From IMG/VR virus record IMGVR_UViG_3300042509_002657, positions 1-26,824 of that record: a stretch of 26,824 bases of DNA. The stretch is one strand, 5' to 3'. The DNA is from a virus. The notes under the pieces were generated by a model. The model was given only the letters and a program-made list of their open reading frames with translations. It ran no database searches and was not told where the DNA came from. Shown here piece by piece: positions 1-4,560 of this stretch; positions within the stretch are counted from its first letter, which is position 1, and each line of letters starts with the position of its first letter. The position numbers and the translations under genes were made by a program.

Positions 1-1
1 T

Positions 2-94
2 AAGGGTGAGAGGTACAACCTCCTCTCTATTCCTTCCCGTGAGAAGTGTTTTGAAAGTGCTGATGCTTTTGGTGGTTATCTGTACGCACGATGA
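2..94 (+). CDS. C-terminal end of a hypothetical protein (5' truncated)
   Basis: An open frame enters from the left edge and runs for 30 codons to a TGA at 92-94. The visible tail ends in FGGYLYAR. The stop overlaps the next start in an ATGA arrangement (ATG 91-93), which suggests translational coupling and supports this frame as a real gene end. Too little is visible to name a family. Confidence 0.6.
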   Translation, partial: KGERYNLLSIPSREKCFESADAFGGYLYAR

Positions 95-354
95 CTTACT
101 CTAACCTTTCAAAGATTCGTCCGAAACTGAGAACATCAGGTAATGTAACAGGTAACTTCGGCCGCCCAAAATCAAAAGCAGGTTCATCACTGAATGAGAT
201 TGGAATGAGTACTAAAGAAAGCATTAAATGTGCTACACAGGATGAGTATCTGAATCGTCTTTATTCTGCATTTGATAATACTGATGATGCAAAGTTAAAA
301 AAGTTTCTGTATCAAGAGATTCGTAAGATTCTTATCACACAAGGAAAGTGGTGA
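91..354 (+). CDS. Small hypothetical protein, 87 aa
   Basis: An 87-residue ORF whose ATG overlaps the stop of the upstream frame by four bases. The N-terminal half is basic and rich in Ser, Gly, Lys and Arg (for example NFGRPKSKAGSS). The C-terminal half is likely helical, with alternating charge (YLNRLYSAFDNTDD, then LKKFLYQEIRKIL). There is no signal peptide or membrane segment. It is followed after four bases by the first, degenerate copy of the 31-base repeat. I do not recognise the family; an accessory early phage protein is the likely category. Confidence 0.7.
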   Translation: MTYSNLSKIRPKLRTSGNVTGNFGRPKSKAGSSLNEIGMSTKESIKCATQDEYLNRLYSAFDNTDDAKLKKFLYQEIRKILITQGKW

Positions 355-358
355 GAAA

Positions 359-389
359 TAGTGGGCCCTGTAAAATGTTCTAGTAGTAT
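359..389 (+). repeat. 31-base intergenic repeat, copy 1 (divergent)
   Basis: This copy aligns without gaps to copies 2-6, with 23 of 31 positions matching the consensus. GTGGGCCC and TAGTAGTAT are kept. The left arm reads AGTGG and the right arm CTAGT, so the ACTGG/CCAGT pairing is partly lost. It begins four bases after the stop of the 91-354 gene, and its last two bases are the AT of the next gene's ATG. Confidence 0.75.
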
Positions 390-636
390 GAACAACACTA
401 CCGACCGCAAGTTTCACAACATCTCTCTTGAAGATCGTGAAATGTTTGCTTACAACAACTATCAAGAGCGTAAGAAACAGCAACTCGCTGCAGTTGCACC
501 TGAACTGCGTATCAAATACTGCTTCGAGTTTCTGAAAGGTTACGTCGCTGAAGGTGATACTGAGATGGCAAAGCGTTGCTATGATGGTATTGCTAAGTAC
601 AGCGAAGTTCTTGACTATTCCGAAGCACACTTCTGA
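388..636 (+). CDS. Small hypothetical protein, 82 aa
   Basis: The start is placed at ATG 388 (MNNTTDRKFHN). The frame can be opened earlier from a GTG at 361, but that stretch is the intergenic repeat and would not be coding. No Shine-Dalgarno sequence precedes the ATG. The protein is soluble, mixed-charge and probably helical in the middle (YQERKKQQLAAVAPELRIKY), with a short C-terminal segment rich in Ala, Lys and Tyr. It heads a three-gene cassette with the two small genes downstream. The family is unrecognised. Confidence 0.7.
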   Translation: MNNTTDRKFHNISLEDREMFAYNNYQERKKQQLAAVAPELRIKYCFEFLKGYVAEGDTEMAKRCYDGIAKYSEVLDYSEAHF

Positions 637-642
637 TTCACA

Positions 643-735
643 ATGACTGGTGGCATTATCTTCCTGATCGCTTATGCAATGGGCGCAGGACATGTTTTTC
701 TGATTCGTTATCTCTCACGTAAAGGTATTATTTGA
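643..735 (+). CDS. Mini membrane protein, 30 aa (paralogue of 3883-3972)
   Basis: A 30-residue ORF six bases after the preceding stop. It starts MTGGIIFLIAYAMGAGHVF and ends in a basic tail (RYLSRKGII). Residues 5-21 form one hydrophobic, probably transmembrane, segment, with the positive charges after it. The peptide matches the product of 3883-3972 over most of its length, sharing a TGG-x-IFL-x2-YA-x-GAGHV-x-LI pattern. A second copy in another repeat-delimited cassette is strong evidence that this very short ORF is translated. A role in host membrane modification would be a guess. Confidence 0.65.
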   Translation: MTGGIIFLIAYAMGAGHVFLIRYLSRKGII

Positions 736-737
736 TT

Positions 738-881
738 ATGAAATACGAAGTCACTTTATACGTTTCTGGACGTAACTTCAAGGACATTGTAATTGCTAAT
801 TCACCAACAGATGCAAGAGTTACAGCTGAAGCACGCAATCCTACAGCACGTGTTGTAGCAGTCAACGGAACGTTTAAGTAA
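738..881 (+). CDS. Small conserved-looking phage protein, 47 aa
   Basis: The ORF starts two bases after the previous stop and begins MKYEVTLYVSGRNFKD. A beta-rich N-terminus is followed by a helix-like stretch and a final strand (ARNPTARVVAVNG). The layout resembles short cyanophage hypothetical proteins with an ARNP-x-AR-V-x-VN ending that I recall; no function is known to me. The stop codon TAA shares two bases with the start of repeat copy 2. Confidence 0.7.
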   Translation: MKYEVTLYVSGRNFKDIVIANSPTDARVTAEARNPTARVVAVNGTFK

Positions 882-910
882 CTGGGCCCCCGAAACTGTA
901 CCAGTAGTAA
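880..910 (+). repeat. 31-base intergenic repeat, copy 2
   Basis: This copy differs from consensus at three positions (T12C, G17C, T31A). The ACTGG arm (881-885) and the CCAGT arm (901-905) are perfect and could form a 5-bp stem around GGGCCC. It overlaps the upstream stop codon. A 16-base CA-rich leader without a Shine-Dalgarno sequence follows before ATG 927. Confidence 0.9.
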
Positions 911-926
911 CACCACACATCAAACC

Positions 927-1124
927 ATGAACTACTACAAAATCACTGAAATTGACTTTGACTTTGACGGTGAAGATATCACTCAAGAAGAGATTGATAC
1001 TATCGTCACTGAAACAAAAGGTTGCCTCTGGACTTCACCAACTGAAGAAGATCTATCAGACATCATCTCAAATAACACTGGTTGGTGCATTAACTCTCTG
1101 TCCTATGATGTGATTGCTGCCTGA
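927..1124 (+). CDS. Small acidic hypothetical protein, 65 aa
   Basis: A strongly acidic 65-residue protein. The N-terminal part has the run DFDFDGEDITQEEIDTI and the middle has SPTEEDLSDII. It contains two cysteines and no membrane segment. The start follows repeat copy 2 and a CA-rich leader. Its TGA overlaps the next ATG by one base (TGATG), so the next gene is probably translated by reinitiation. Acidic mini-proteins of phages often bind host proteins or mimic DNA, but nothing here shows that directly. Confidence 0.75.
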   Translation: MNYYKITEIDFDFDGEDITQEEIDTIVTETKGCLWTSPTEEDLSDIISNNTGWCINSLSYDVIAA

Positions 1125-1264
1125 TGATTGAAACTGATTTCTTTATTCTCACTGGCGAACAATACCAGCAATTCAATTCTGAAGCATCAGAACTTGGTTT
1201 AAGTATTGATTATTATCTCAGTGAGTTTTGTGATGTCGAAGGACCAGACATCTACATTGATTAA
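1124..1264 (+). CDS. Small acidic hypothetical protein, 46 aa
   Basis: A short ORF whose ATG shares one base with the stop of the upstream gene. It begins MIETDFFILTGEQYQQF and ends VEGPDIYID. It is acidic and aromatic-rich, with no membrane segment. Its stop codon abuts repeat copy 3 with no gap. The tight packing on both sides supports it as a real gene. The family is unknown to me. Confidence 0.65.
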   Translation: MIETDFFILTGEQYQQFNSEASELGLSIDYYLSEFCDVEGPDIYID

Positions 1265-1295
1265 AACTGGGCCCCTGAAACTGTACCAGTAGTAT
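1265..1295 (+). repeat. 31-base intergenic repeat, copy 3
   Basis: One difference from consensus (G17C, shared with copy 2). ACTGG (1266-1270) and CCAGT (1286-1290) pair perfectly. It starts on the base directly after the upstream TAA and is followed by a 20-base CA-rich leader before ATG 1316. Confidence 0.92.
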
Positions 1296-1315
1296 CACCA
1301 CTCACCACTGAAACC

Positions 1316-1630
1316 ATGAGAACCATCGAACGCCAAATGAACCAAGCAATCCAACAGGAAAAGGATTGGAAAAAGGATAATACTGAGGTTATCAATTGCA
1401 CTCATGTAAGCGATGTTTATCTTCACAACAATCTCATTGCTCGCATTGGTGAAACCTGGTTAGAGTTGTTCGATGGGGGATACCAAACCGCAACAACTAA
1501 ATCCCGTCTCAACTCAATCCTCCAAGCCCATGGTAATGGAGAGCGTATCTTCTCCAAGAACTTTGAATGGTTCATTGTAACTGATAATGGCGAAACTGTT
1601 CCCTTCTTCTCCGGTATGCGCCTGAACTGA
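1316..1630 (+). CDS. Phage hypothetical protein, 104 aa
   Basis: The protein starts MRTIERQMNQAIQQEKDWKK. It has a central block with VYLHNNLIARIG and LFDGGYQTATTKSRLNSIL, then a C-terminal part with IFSKNFEWFIV and VPFFSGM. From memory this pattern (hydrophobic strand, FDGG-x-Q, TTKSRLN, F-x-K-N-x-x-W) belongs to a small protein family seen in many phages and of unknown function. It appears full length. It opens the longest cassette, five genes up to the terminator at 2246. The next ATG follows its stop with no gap. Confidence 0.8.
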   Translation: MRTIERQMNQAIQQEKDWKKDNTEVINCTHVSDVYLHNNLIARIGETWLELFDGGYQTATTKSRLNSILQAHGNGERIFSKNFEWFIVTDNGETVPFFSGMRLN

Positions 1631-1690
1631 ATGTTGTTTAATCTAGTTCTGTTCTCATCTCTCATTGTCCGCTATCACTTTCACCACTGA
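1631..1690 (+). CDS. Possible mini-ORF, 19 aa, hydrophobic
   Basis: A 19-codon ORF starting on the base after the upstream stop (TGA then ATG). It begins MLFNLVLFSSLIV and ends YHFHH. Its TGA overlaps the next ATG by one base. Position in an otherwise unbroken chain of touching or overlapping frames is the only support. The hydrophobic stretch is short for a membrane span. It may serve only to keep ribosomes moving to the next gene. Confidence 0.35.
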   Translation: MLFNLVLFSSLIVRYHFHH

Positions 1691-1842
1691 TGATTGAACT
1701 CCTCATCTCTTCAACTATCATCGGTCAAAGTATCATTGGACCTAATCTTCTTCGGACTGATTATCTCACTGACCAAAATCAAATCATCACGATTCAAGAG
1801 ACAATCACAGAATTCCCAGAAGACCAACCGTGTAACCTATGA
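1690..1842 (+). CDS. Small hypothetical protein, 50 aa
   Basis: A 50-residue ORF with an Ile/Ser-rich N-terminus (MIELLISSTIIGQSIIG) and a polar, acidic C-terminus (ETITEFPEDQPCNL). The N-terminal segment could be a weak membrane anchor. Its start overlaps the previous stop by one base, and its stop overlaps the next start by four (ATGA). The family is unknown. Confidence 0.55.
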   Translation: MIELLISSTIIGQSIIGPNLLRTDYLTDQNQIITIQETITEFPEDQPCNL

Positions 1843-1964
1843 CTAAGTTCCTCATGGGCACAATTACTGGAATCATTCTTTCAACAGTAGGATTCCAAGG
1901 GTTAGCAAACCTAGGTAATCGTACAATCACAACCATCGAATCATTCGCTCAATCACAACAATGA
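1839..1964 (+). CDS. Small protein with N-terminal hydrophobic segment, 41 aa
   Basis: It begins MTKFLMGTITGIILSTVGF, a lysine followed by a glycine-rich hydrophobic stretch that could be a membrane anchor or signal-like segment. The rest is polar (NRTITTIESFAQSQQ). It overlaps the genes on both sides by four bases (ATGA each time), a typical translational coupling layout. No family is recognised. Confidence 0.55.
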   Translation: MTKFLMGTITGIILSTVGFQGLANLGNRTITTIESFAQSQQ

Positions 1965-2149
1965 ACAACAACCAAAAGGATTCAATGCTTGCTATTATCC
2001 TAGAGCAAGTTCAACAACAAATCGTTAATCTAGTAGAGCAAGATCTAATTGAAGAGTCTTACTCCTTATACAAAGAATGGGAAGAACATTTCAACAATAA
2101 TATCACTGAACTAGAAATCATTACTATCAACGACCTCACCACTATCTGA
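1961..2149 (+). CDS. Small hypothetical helical protein, 62 aa
   Basis: Last gene of the cassette. It begins MNNNQKDSMLAIILEQVQ and is rich in Glu, Gln, Ile and Leu with a heptad-like hydrophobic spacing through about residue 45, which suggests a coiled coil or helical hairpin. It is acidic overall. Its ATG overlaps the upstream TGA by four bases. About 95 bases of non-coding sequence and the terminator at 2246 follow. Confidence 0.65.
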   Translation: MNNNQKDSMLAIILEQVQQQIVNLVEQDLIEESYSLYKEWEEHFNNNITELEIITINDLTTI

Positions 2150-2245
2150 TAGTAACAAGAGGAAGGGAGTTTGCCTCATCTAAGTAAACAAAGTGACTTC
2201 CATAGAGTGTAGATAATCAAGGTTATTTGGTGATGTGGTTTATAG

Positions 2246-2274
2246 GCAGAGGACTGGTAATCCTCTGCTTTTTT
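2246..2274 (+). terminator. Intrinsic terminator of the first small-gene array
   Basis: A perfect 8-bp stem, GCAGAGGA (2246-2253) with TCCTCTGC (2261-2268), encloses a 7-base loop and is followed directly by six T (2269-2274). It ends plus-strand transcription of the upstream mini-genes just before the 3' end of the convergent endonuclease gene. The T-run lies only on the plus-strand side. Confidence 0.88.
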
Positions 2275-3079
2275 ATTGCTTATAATACCAATAACAACCC
2301 ATCCAACTATACTTACCAGGATTTTTAAGAGAAGAAATTAACCCTGTTCCACGTTTGCCTCTTAGAGTTAATGATGCTTTATTTGCACTATCAAACTCAT
2401 AAACAAGCTCGCCTGTTTTCTTATCGTATCCAACAACAGGTCTAACAATAGGTCTATTATCAAGTCGTTTCCATTTATATCCGTATGCTCCAATTCCATC
2501 TCTTATTGCTCTACTAATGTTTCCAGATCCACCTTTTAACCCTAACTCTTTTTTTGCAGATGCTATACTATCAAATTCAATAACTTCACCAGTTGTTATA
2601 TTTGTACCTTGAACTTTTCTCTTAGCATGTGTTCCTCCTTCATTTTTAGAGAGAAAGAATCCCCATTTTTCTCCACGTTCTAATTTGTTCTTAAGACCGA
2701 TACTTACATTACTTACCCATTCATCAGAACGTAAAACATTACTCATAGACTGTGATATTTTATCTCTTACATCTTCTCTTATGTTCTTATTACTCTCTCC
2801 ACCTGTTGTAGCATTATAACCACGATTATAGGAATTAAAGTGTTCTATCCAGTAGATTTCTCTTTCACTGAGTTTATCTTCTGTTGTCTCTTCTAGAACC
2901 TTAACGTTAAAGTTATCCAATCCATATTTGTTCATTGCTCTATACAATGGACGTTCAGAAAAGGTCTTACTTTCCTGAATATGTGCTAACCAACGCTTAT
3001 TCAAAGGCATCACAGTCTGTCCAACGTACTTATTACCATTGACCTTATTTTCGATTAAGTAGATTGTACCTTGACGCAT
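2273..3079 (-). CDS. GIY-YIG homing endonuclease, free-standing, 268 aa
   Basis: The N-terminal ~90 residues are a GIY-YIG nuclease domain: TIYLIENKVNGNKYVG supplies the GIY and YIG elements, an Arg follows in NKRW, and a conserved Glu lies in EREIYWIEHF, before GYNATTGG. The C-terminal half holds two copies of a NUMOD/IENR-like DNA-binding module (around TGEVIEFDSIASAKKEL and TGELVYEFDSANKASL), each ending in an aromatic/basic strand. This matches T4 Seg-type mobile endonucleases that cut a site and spread by repair. The frame opens upstream at a TTG (3103), but ATG 3079 puts the start right at the nuclease fold. It is the only minus-strand gene here and converges on the array terminator. 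Confidence 0.88.
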   Translation of the reverse strand: MRQGTIYLIENKVNGNKYVGQTVMPLNKRWLAHIQESKTFSERPLYRAMNKYGLDNFNVKVLEETTEDKLSEREIYWIEHFNSYNRGYNATTGGESNKNIREDVRDKISQSMSNVLRSDEWVSNVSIGLKNKLERGEKWGFFLSKNEGGTHAKRKVQGTNITTGEVIEFDSIASAKKELGLKGGSGNISRAIRDGIGAYGYKWKRLDNRPIVRPVVGYDKKTGELVYEFDSANKASLTLRGKRGTGLISSLKNPGKYSWMGCYWYYKQ

Positions 3080-3111
3080 TTTGATTGATAAGTTGCTAGA
3101 CAATTTGATGG

Positions 3112-3119
3112 TATTTATG
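3112..3119 (-). promoter_or_regulatory. T4-type late promoter motif for the endonuclease
   Basis: On the minus strand this reads CATAAATA, matching the NATAAATA form of the T4 late promoter (TATAAATA). It lies 32 bases upstream of the ATG at 3079 in the right orientation. This suggests the endonuclease is expressed late by the phage-modified polymerase. The call rests on motif match and position only. Confidence 0.5.
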
Positions 3120-3152
3120 ATAACTTACTCTCTTTTCTTAAGTTGTTCACAA

Positions 3153-3171
3153 TTTCCACAACCTGTGGAAA
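3153..3171. repeat. Perfect 8-bp inverted repeat
   Basis: TTTCCACA (3153-3160) and TGTGGAAA (3164-3171) are perfect complements separated by ACC. No T-run follows on either strand, so it is not a terminator. It lies just upstream of the minus-strand endonuclease promoter. The halves resemble degenerate DnaA boxes (TGTGGATAA) but miss the consensus. An operator-like protein site or a small hairpin is possible. Confidence 0.55.
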
Positions 3172-3427
3172 ACCTTTATAAAAATAGCTGTGTGTGAAGT
3201 ATTATAAGTAATAGGTTTATCTTTATATCTCTTAGAGTCGTTATCTTTGCTTGCGAGCTTAGACGAACTCGCCCGAAATGTCAAGACCCCCCATAAGACT
3301 TTACCGGACACATAAGTTCTCACACGTCAACCCCCACTTTCCCGGAATATCATAAAATCCCCACACAACTCCCAGAATACTCTGAGACCCCTCTAAAATC
3401 GCCCACAAGGACACTAAATACCAACAC
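3172..3427. other. Non-coding stretch with C-rich, G-poor tract
   Basis: No convincing gene is visible. A small GCGAG/CTCGC hairpin lies at 3253-3272. From about 3281 to 3425 the plus strand is rich in C and A and poor in G, with several runs of four or more C. A plus-strand CTAAATA late-type motif lies at 3414-3420, just upstream of the sigma-70 promoter, so the 3489 gene may have both an early and a late promoter. Confidence 0.5.
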
Positions 3428-3456
3428 TTGACAGATACTCCCAGATCCCTTATAAT
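3428..3456 (+). promoter_or_regulatory. Perfect sigma-70 promoter
   Basis: TTGACA (3428-3433) and TATAAT (3451-3456) match both consensus hexamers exactly with a 17-base spacer. Transcription should start near 3463, giving a leader of about 26 bases that contains AAGGAGA (3476-3482) before ATG 3489. The host RNA polymerase would recognise it without phage factors, so the gene is probably expressed immediately on infection. Confidence 0.92.
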
Positions 3457-3488
3457 TGCCTCATACAACACATTCAAGGAGAACACTT

Positions 3489-3662
3489 ATGTCAGTTGCC
3501 TACAGTCAAGCACAGAAGCAGCGTTATCGTATTACCCTTGACATCTCAGCATATCCTGATTTCGACCCGCACAACATCAACTGGAATAAGTTATTTGAAC
3601 TCGAAGGATCTGAGAACTGTGAGGCTTATGTGGAAGACCTAAGTCGTCCTGATAAGTGGTGA
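3489..3662 (+). CDS. Small early protein, 57 aa, in its own transcription unit
   Basis: The protein begins MSVAYSQAQKQRYRITLDI and continues with an acidic, aromatic C-terminal part (NINWNKLFELEGSE, then YVEDLSRPDKW). The start is ATG 3489 because AAGGAGA sits six bases upstream. The alternative in-frame TTG at 3456 lies in the promoter's -10 box, so it would not be transcribed. It resembles a short cyanophage family I recall (YRITLDI, then NINW, then ELEG) without known function. A strong promoter, an intrinsic terminator and a good ribosome site imply high early expression. Confidence 0.85.
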   Translation: MSVAYSQAQKQRYRITLDISAYPDFDPHNINWNKLFELEGSENCEAYVEDLSRPDKW

Positions 3663-3690
3663 CATAAGAGCATACAATAAGACTCCTTAA

Positions 3691-3715
3691 GAGACTCCTC
3701 TATGGGGTCTTTTTT
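3691..3715 (+). terminator. Intrinsic terminator after the 3489 gene
   Basis: AGACTCC (3692-3698) pairs with GGGGTCT (3704-3710), seven pairs including one G-U, around the loop TCTAT, and is followed by five T (3711-3715). A second AAGACTCC at 3679-3686 could pair with the same right arm, giving an alternative longer fold. It closes the one-gene unit just before the next promoter. Confidence 0.85.
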
Positions 3716-3721
3716 AATGAC

Positions 3722-3750
3722 TTGACATACCTTACTGTATCGTGTACAAT
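3722..3750 (+). promoter_or_regulatory. Strong sigma-70 promoter for the second small-gene array
   Basis: TTGACA (3722-3727), a 17-base spacer and TACAAT (3745-3750) match the sigma-70 consensus at 11 of 12 hexamer positions. Transcription should start near 3757. The roughly 75-base leader before repeat copy 4 contains a possible hairpin, AATCAC (3807-3812) with GTGATT (3824-3829). It probably drives the genes from 3883 to 5015 early in infection. Confidence 0.88.
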
Positions 3751-3830
3751 GTCCTTGTGGAGGATGAAAAGCAATAAGGTAGCTTAACATAGAGCCACCG
3801 TTAGGTAATCACGAACGTAGTGAGTGATTG

Positions 3831-3861
3831 AATTGGGCCCCTGAAAGTGTACCAGTAGTAT
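3831..3861 (+). repeat. 31-base intergenic repeat, copy 4
   Basis: One difference from consensus (C3T), which turns the left arm into ATTGG. It can still pair with CCAGT through a G-U pair. It is the only copy with no gene directly upstream; it sits instead in the leader of the promoter at 3722-3750. A 21-base A/C-rich leader follows before ATG 3883. Confidence 0.92.
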
Positions 3862-3882
3862 AAGGACCACTGAAAACCACTC

Positions 3883-3972
3883 ATGATCACAGGCGGCGTA
3901 ATCTTCCTTCTCTCTTATGCTCTCGGTGCTGGACATGTTCTTCTCATTCAGCGCCTGAACCGTAAGTACTGA
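3883..3972 (+). CDS. Mini membrane protein, 29 aa (paralogue of 643-735)
   Basis: The peptide begins MITGGVIFLLSYALGAGHVL and ends in a basic tail (IQRLNRKY). One hydrophobic segment spans about residues 6-21, with a GAGHV motif at its end. Aligned with the 643-735 product, most positions are identical or conservative, including TGG, IFL, YA, GAGHV and the basic tail. The start follows repeat copy 4 and an A/C-rich leader without a Shine-Dalgarno sequence. As the first gene after the 3722 promoter it is probably expressed early. Its function is unknown; insertion in the cyanobacterial membrane is the natural inference. Confidence 0.7.
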   Translation: MITGGVIFLLSYALGAGHVLLIQRLNRKY

Positions 3973-4004
3973 GAACTCTTCACCCTCTAAGTATCAGTTA
4001 ACTC

Positions 4005-4190
4005 ATGATGGTTAGTGTCACTGAGACCCGCCCATTCTTCGTTGAGCAAGCAAAGTCGGGAAGATGGAATGTATGGGTCTTTCAGAGAGAAACTGAAAGC
4101 GGTTACAAGTATTCTGTTAAGCAAACATTGAAGAACCCCGATGATGCTTACTCATGGGGACTACAGTATATCAACACTGTCGTAAGGTAA
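4005..4190 (+). CDS. Small hypothetical protein, 61 aa
   Basis: The protein begins MMVSVTETRPFFVEQAKSG, with WNVWVFQRE and a C-terminal helix-like stretch (NPDDAYSWGLQYIN). It looks like a compact alpha/beta fold with no membrane segment. ATG 4008 is an equally possible start. A 32-base gap separates it from the mini membrane protein, with which it shares a cassette. Its TAA is three bases before repeat copy 5. I recall similar short cyanophage proteins but no function. Confidence 0.72.
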   Translation: MMVSVTETRPFFVEQAKSGRWNVWVFQRETESGYKYSVKQTLKNPDDAYSWGLQYINTVVR

Positions 4191-4193
4191 GTT

Positions 4194-4224
4194 AACTGGG
4201 CCCCTGAAAGTGTACCAGTAGTAT
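4194..4224 (+). repeat. 31-base intergenic repeat, copy 5 (consensus)
   Basis: Identical to the consensus and to copy 6. ACTGG (4195-4199) pairs with CCAGT (4215-4219). It begins three bases after the upstream TAA. Its last two bases are part of an ATG (4223), but the homologous leader pattern points to the second ATG at 4244 as the real start. Confidence 0.94.
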
Positions 4225-4243
4225 GACCACCACTACCAAACCA

Positions 4244-4492
4244 ATGACTAACACTCTCCAAGCAAAAGTACAGGACACCACCTATAACGGTTGGACCAAT
4301 TATGAGACCTGGAATGTTGCACTCTGGATCAACAATGATGAGGGTCTGTATAACATTGCCAATGAGTGCAGTTGCTATCAGGAATTCATTGATAATATCA
4401 GTGAGTTTATGACACAAACTCCTGATGGTGTTAAGTTCAATGACCCCGCTGTAAATGTCATCGAACTGAATAGCGAAGTGTTCGACTTCTGA
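4244..4492 (+). CDS. DUF7249-like small phage protein, 82 aa
   Basis: The core YNGWTNYETWNVALWINND is the signature of a small phage protein family I recall as DUF7249, of unknown function. A helical part follows (GLYNIANECSCYQEF), then an acidic C-terminus. The frame also opens at ATG 4223, which overlaps the repeat and would add MTTTTKP. I prefer 4244: the 19 bases between the repeat end and this ATG match the CA-rich leaders after the other copies, whose starts lie 16-21 bases away. It forms a one-gene cassette. Confidence 0.8.
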   Translation: MTNTLQAKVQDTTYNGWTNYETWNVALWINNDEGLYNIANECSCYQEFIDNISEFMTQTPDGVKFNDPAVNVIELNSEVFDF

Positions 4493-4496
4493 TATT

Positions 4497-4527
4497 AACT
4501 GGGCCCCTGAAAGTGTACCAGTAGTAT
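4497..4527 (+). repeat. 31-base intergenic repeat, copy 6 (consensus)
   Basis: Identical to copy 5, including the preceding TT. It begins four bases after the upstream TGA. It is followed by a 33-base leader, longer than the others, before ATG 4561. The leader contains CACACAGT, which recurs twice more downstream. Confidence 0.94.
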
Positions 4528-4560
4528 AAGGGACACACAGTTCTCATCACTCCAAATCTC

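Noticed and set aside
361-387. Upstream GTG start for the 388 gene
   Set aside because: These codons are the 31-base repeat itself, found as non-coding sequence in five other places.
295-693. 132-codon minus-strand ORF opposite the first array
   Set aside because: It covers several well-supported plus-strand genes and their overlaps and has no recognisable domain; it is a shadow frame.
2240-2275. tRNA-like anticodon arm (loop CTGGTAA, as in a threonine GGU tRNA)
   Set aside because: The 8-bp stem and 7-base loop mimic an anticodon arm, but no matching D-arm, T-arm or acceptor stem is present and a T-run follows at once. It is an intrinsic terminator.
3080-3103. TTG start for the endonuclease
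   Set aside because: It would add eight residues before the nuclease fold, without a ribosome site; ATG 3079 is simpler.
3117-3197. 26-codon plus-strand ORF
   Set aside because: No ribosome site and no family features; it runs through the inverted repeat. Probably chance.
3456-3488. Upstream TTG start for the 3489 gene
   Set aside because: It lies in the -10 box, upstream of the expected transcript start, and the ribosome site fits ATG 3489.
3763-3786. Seven-codon ORF after GGAGG in the leader of the second array
   Set aside because: Spacing to the ATG is too short and the product is trivial; a leader-peptide role has no support such as repeated codons or alternative terminator folds.
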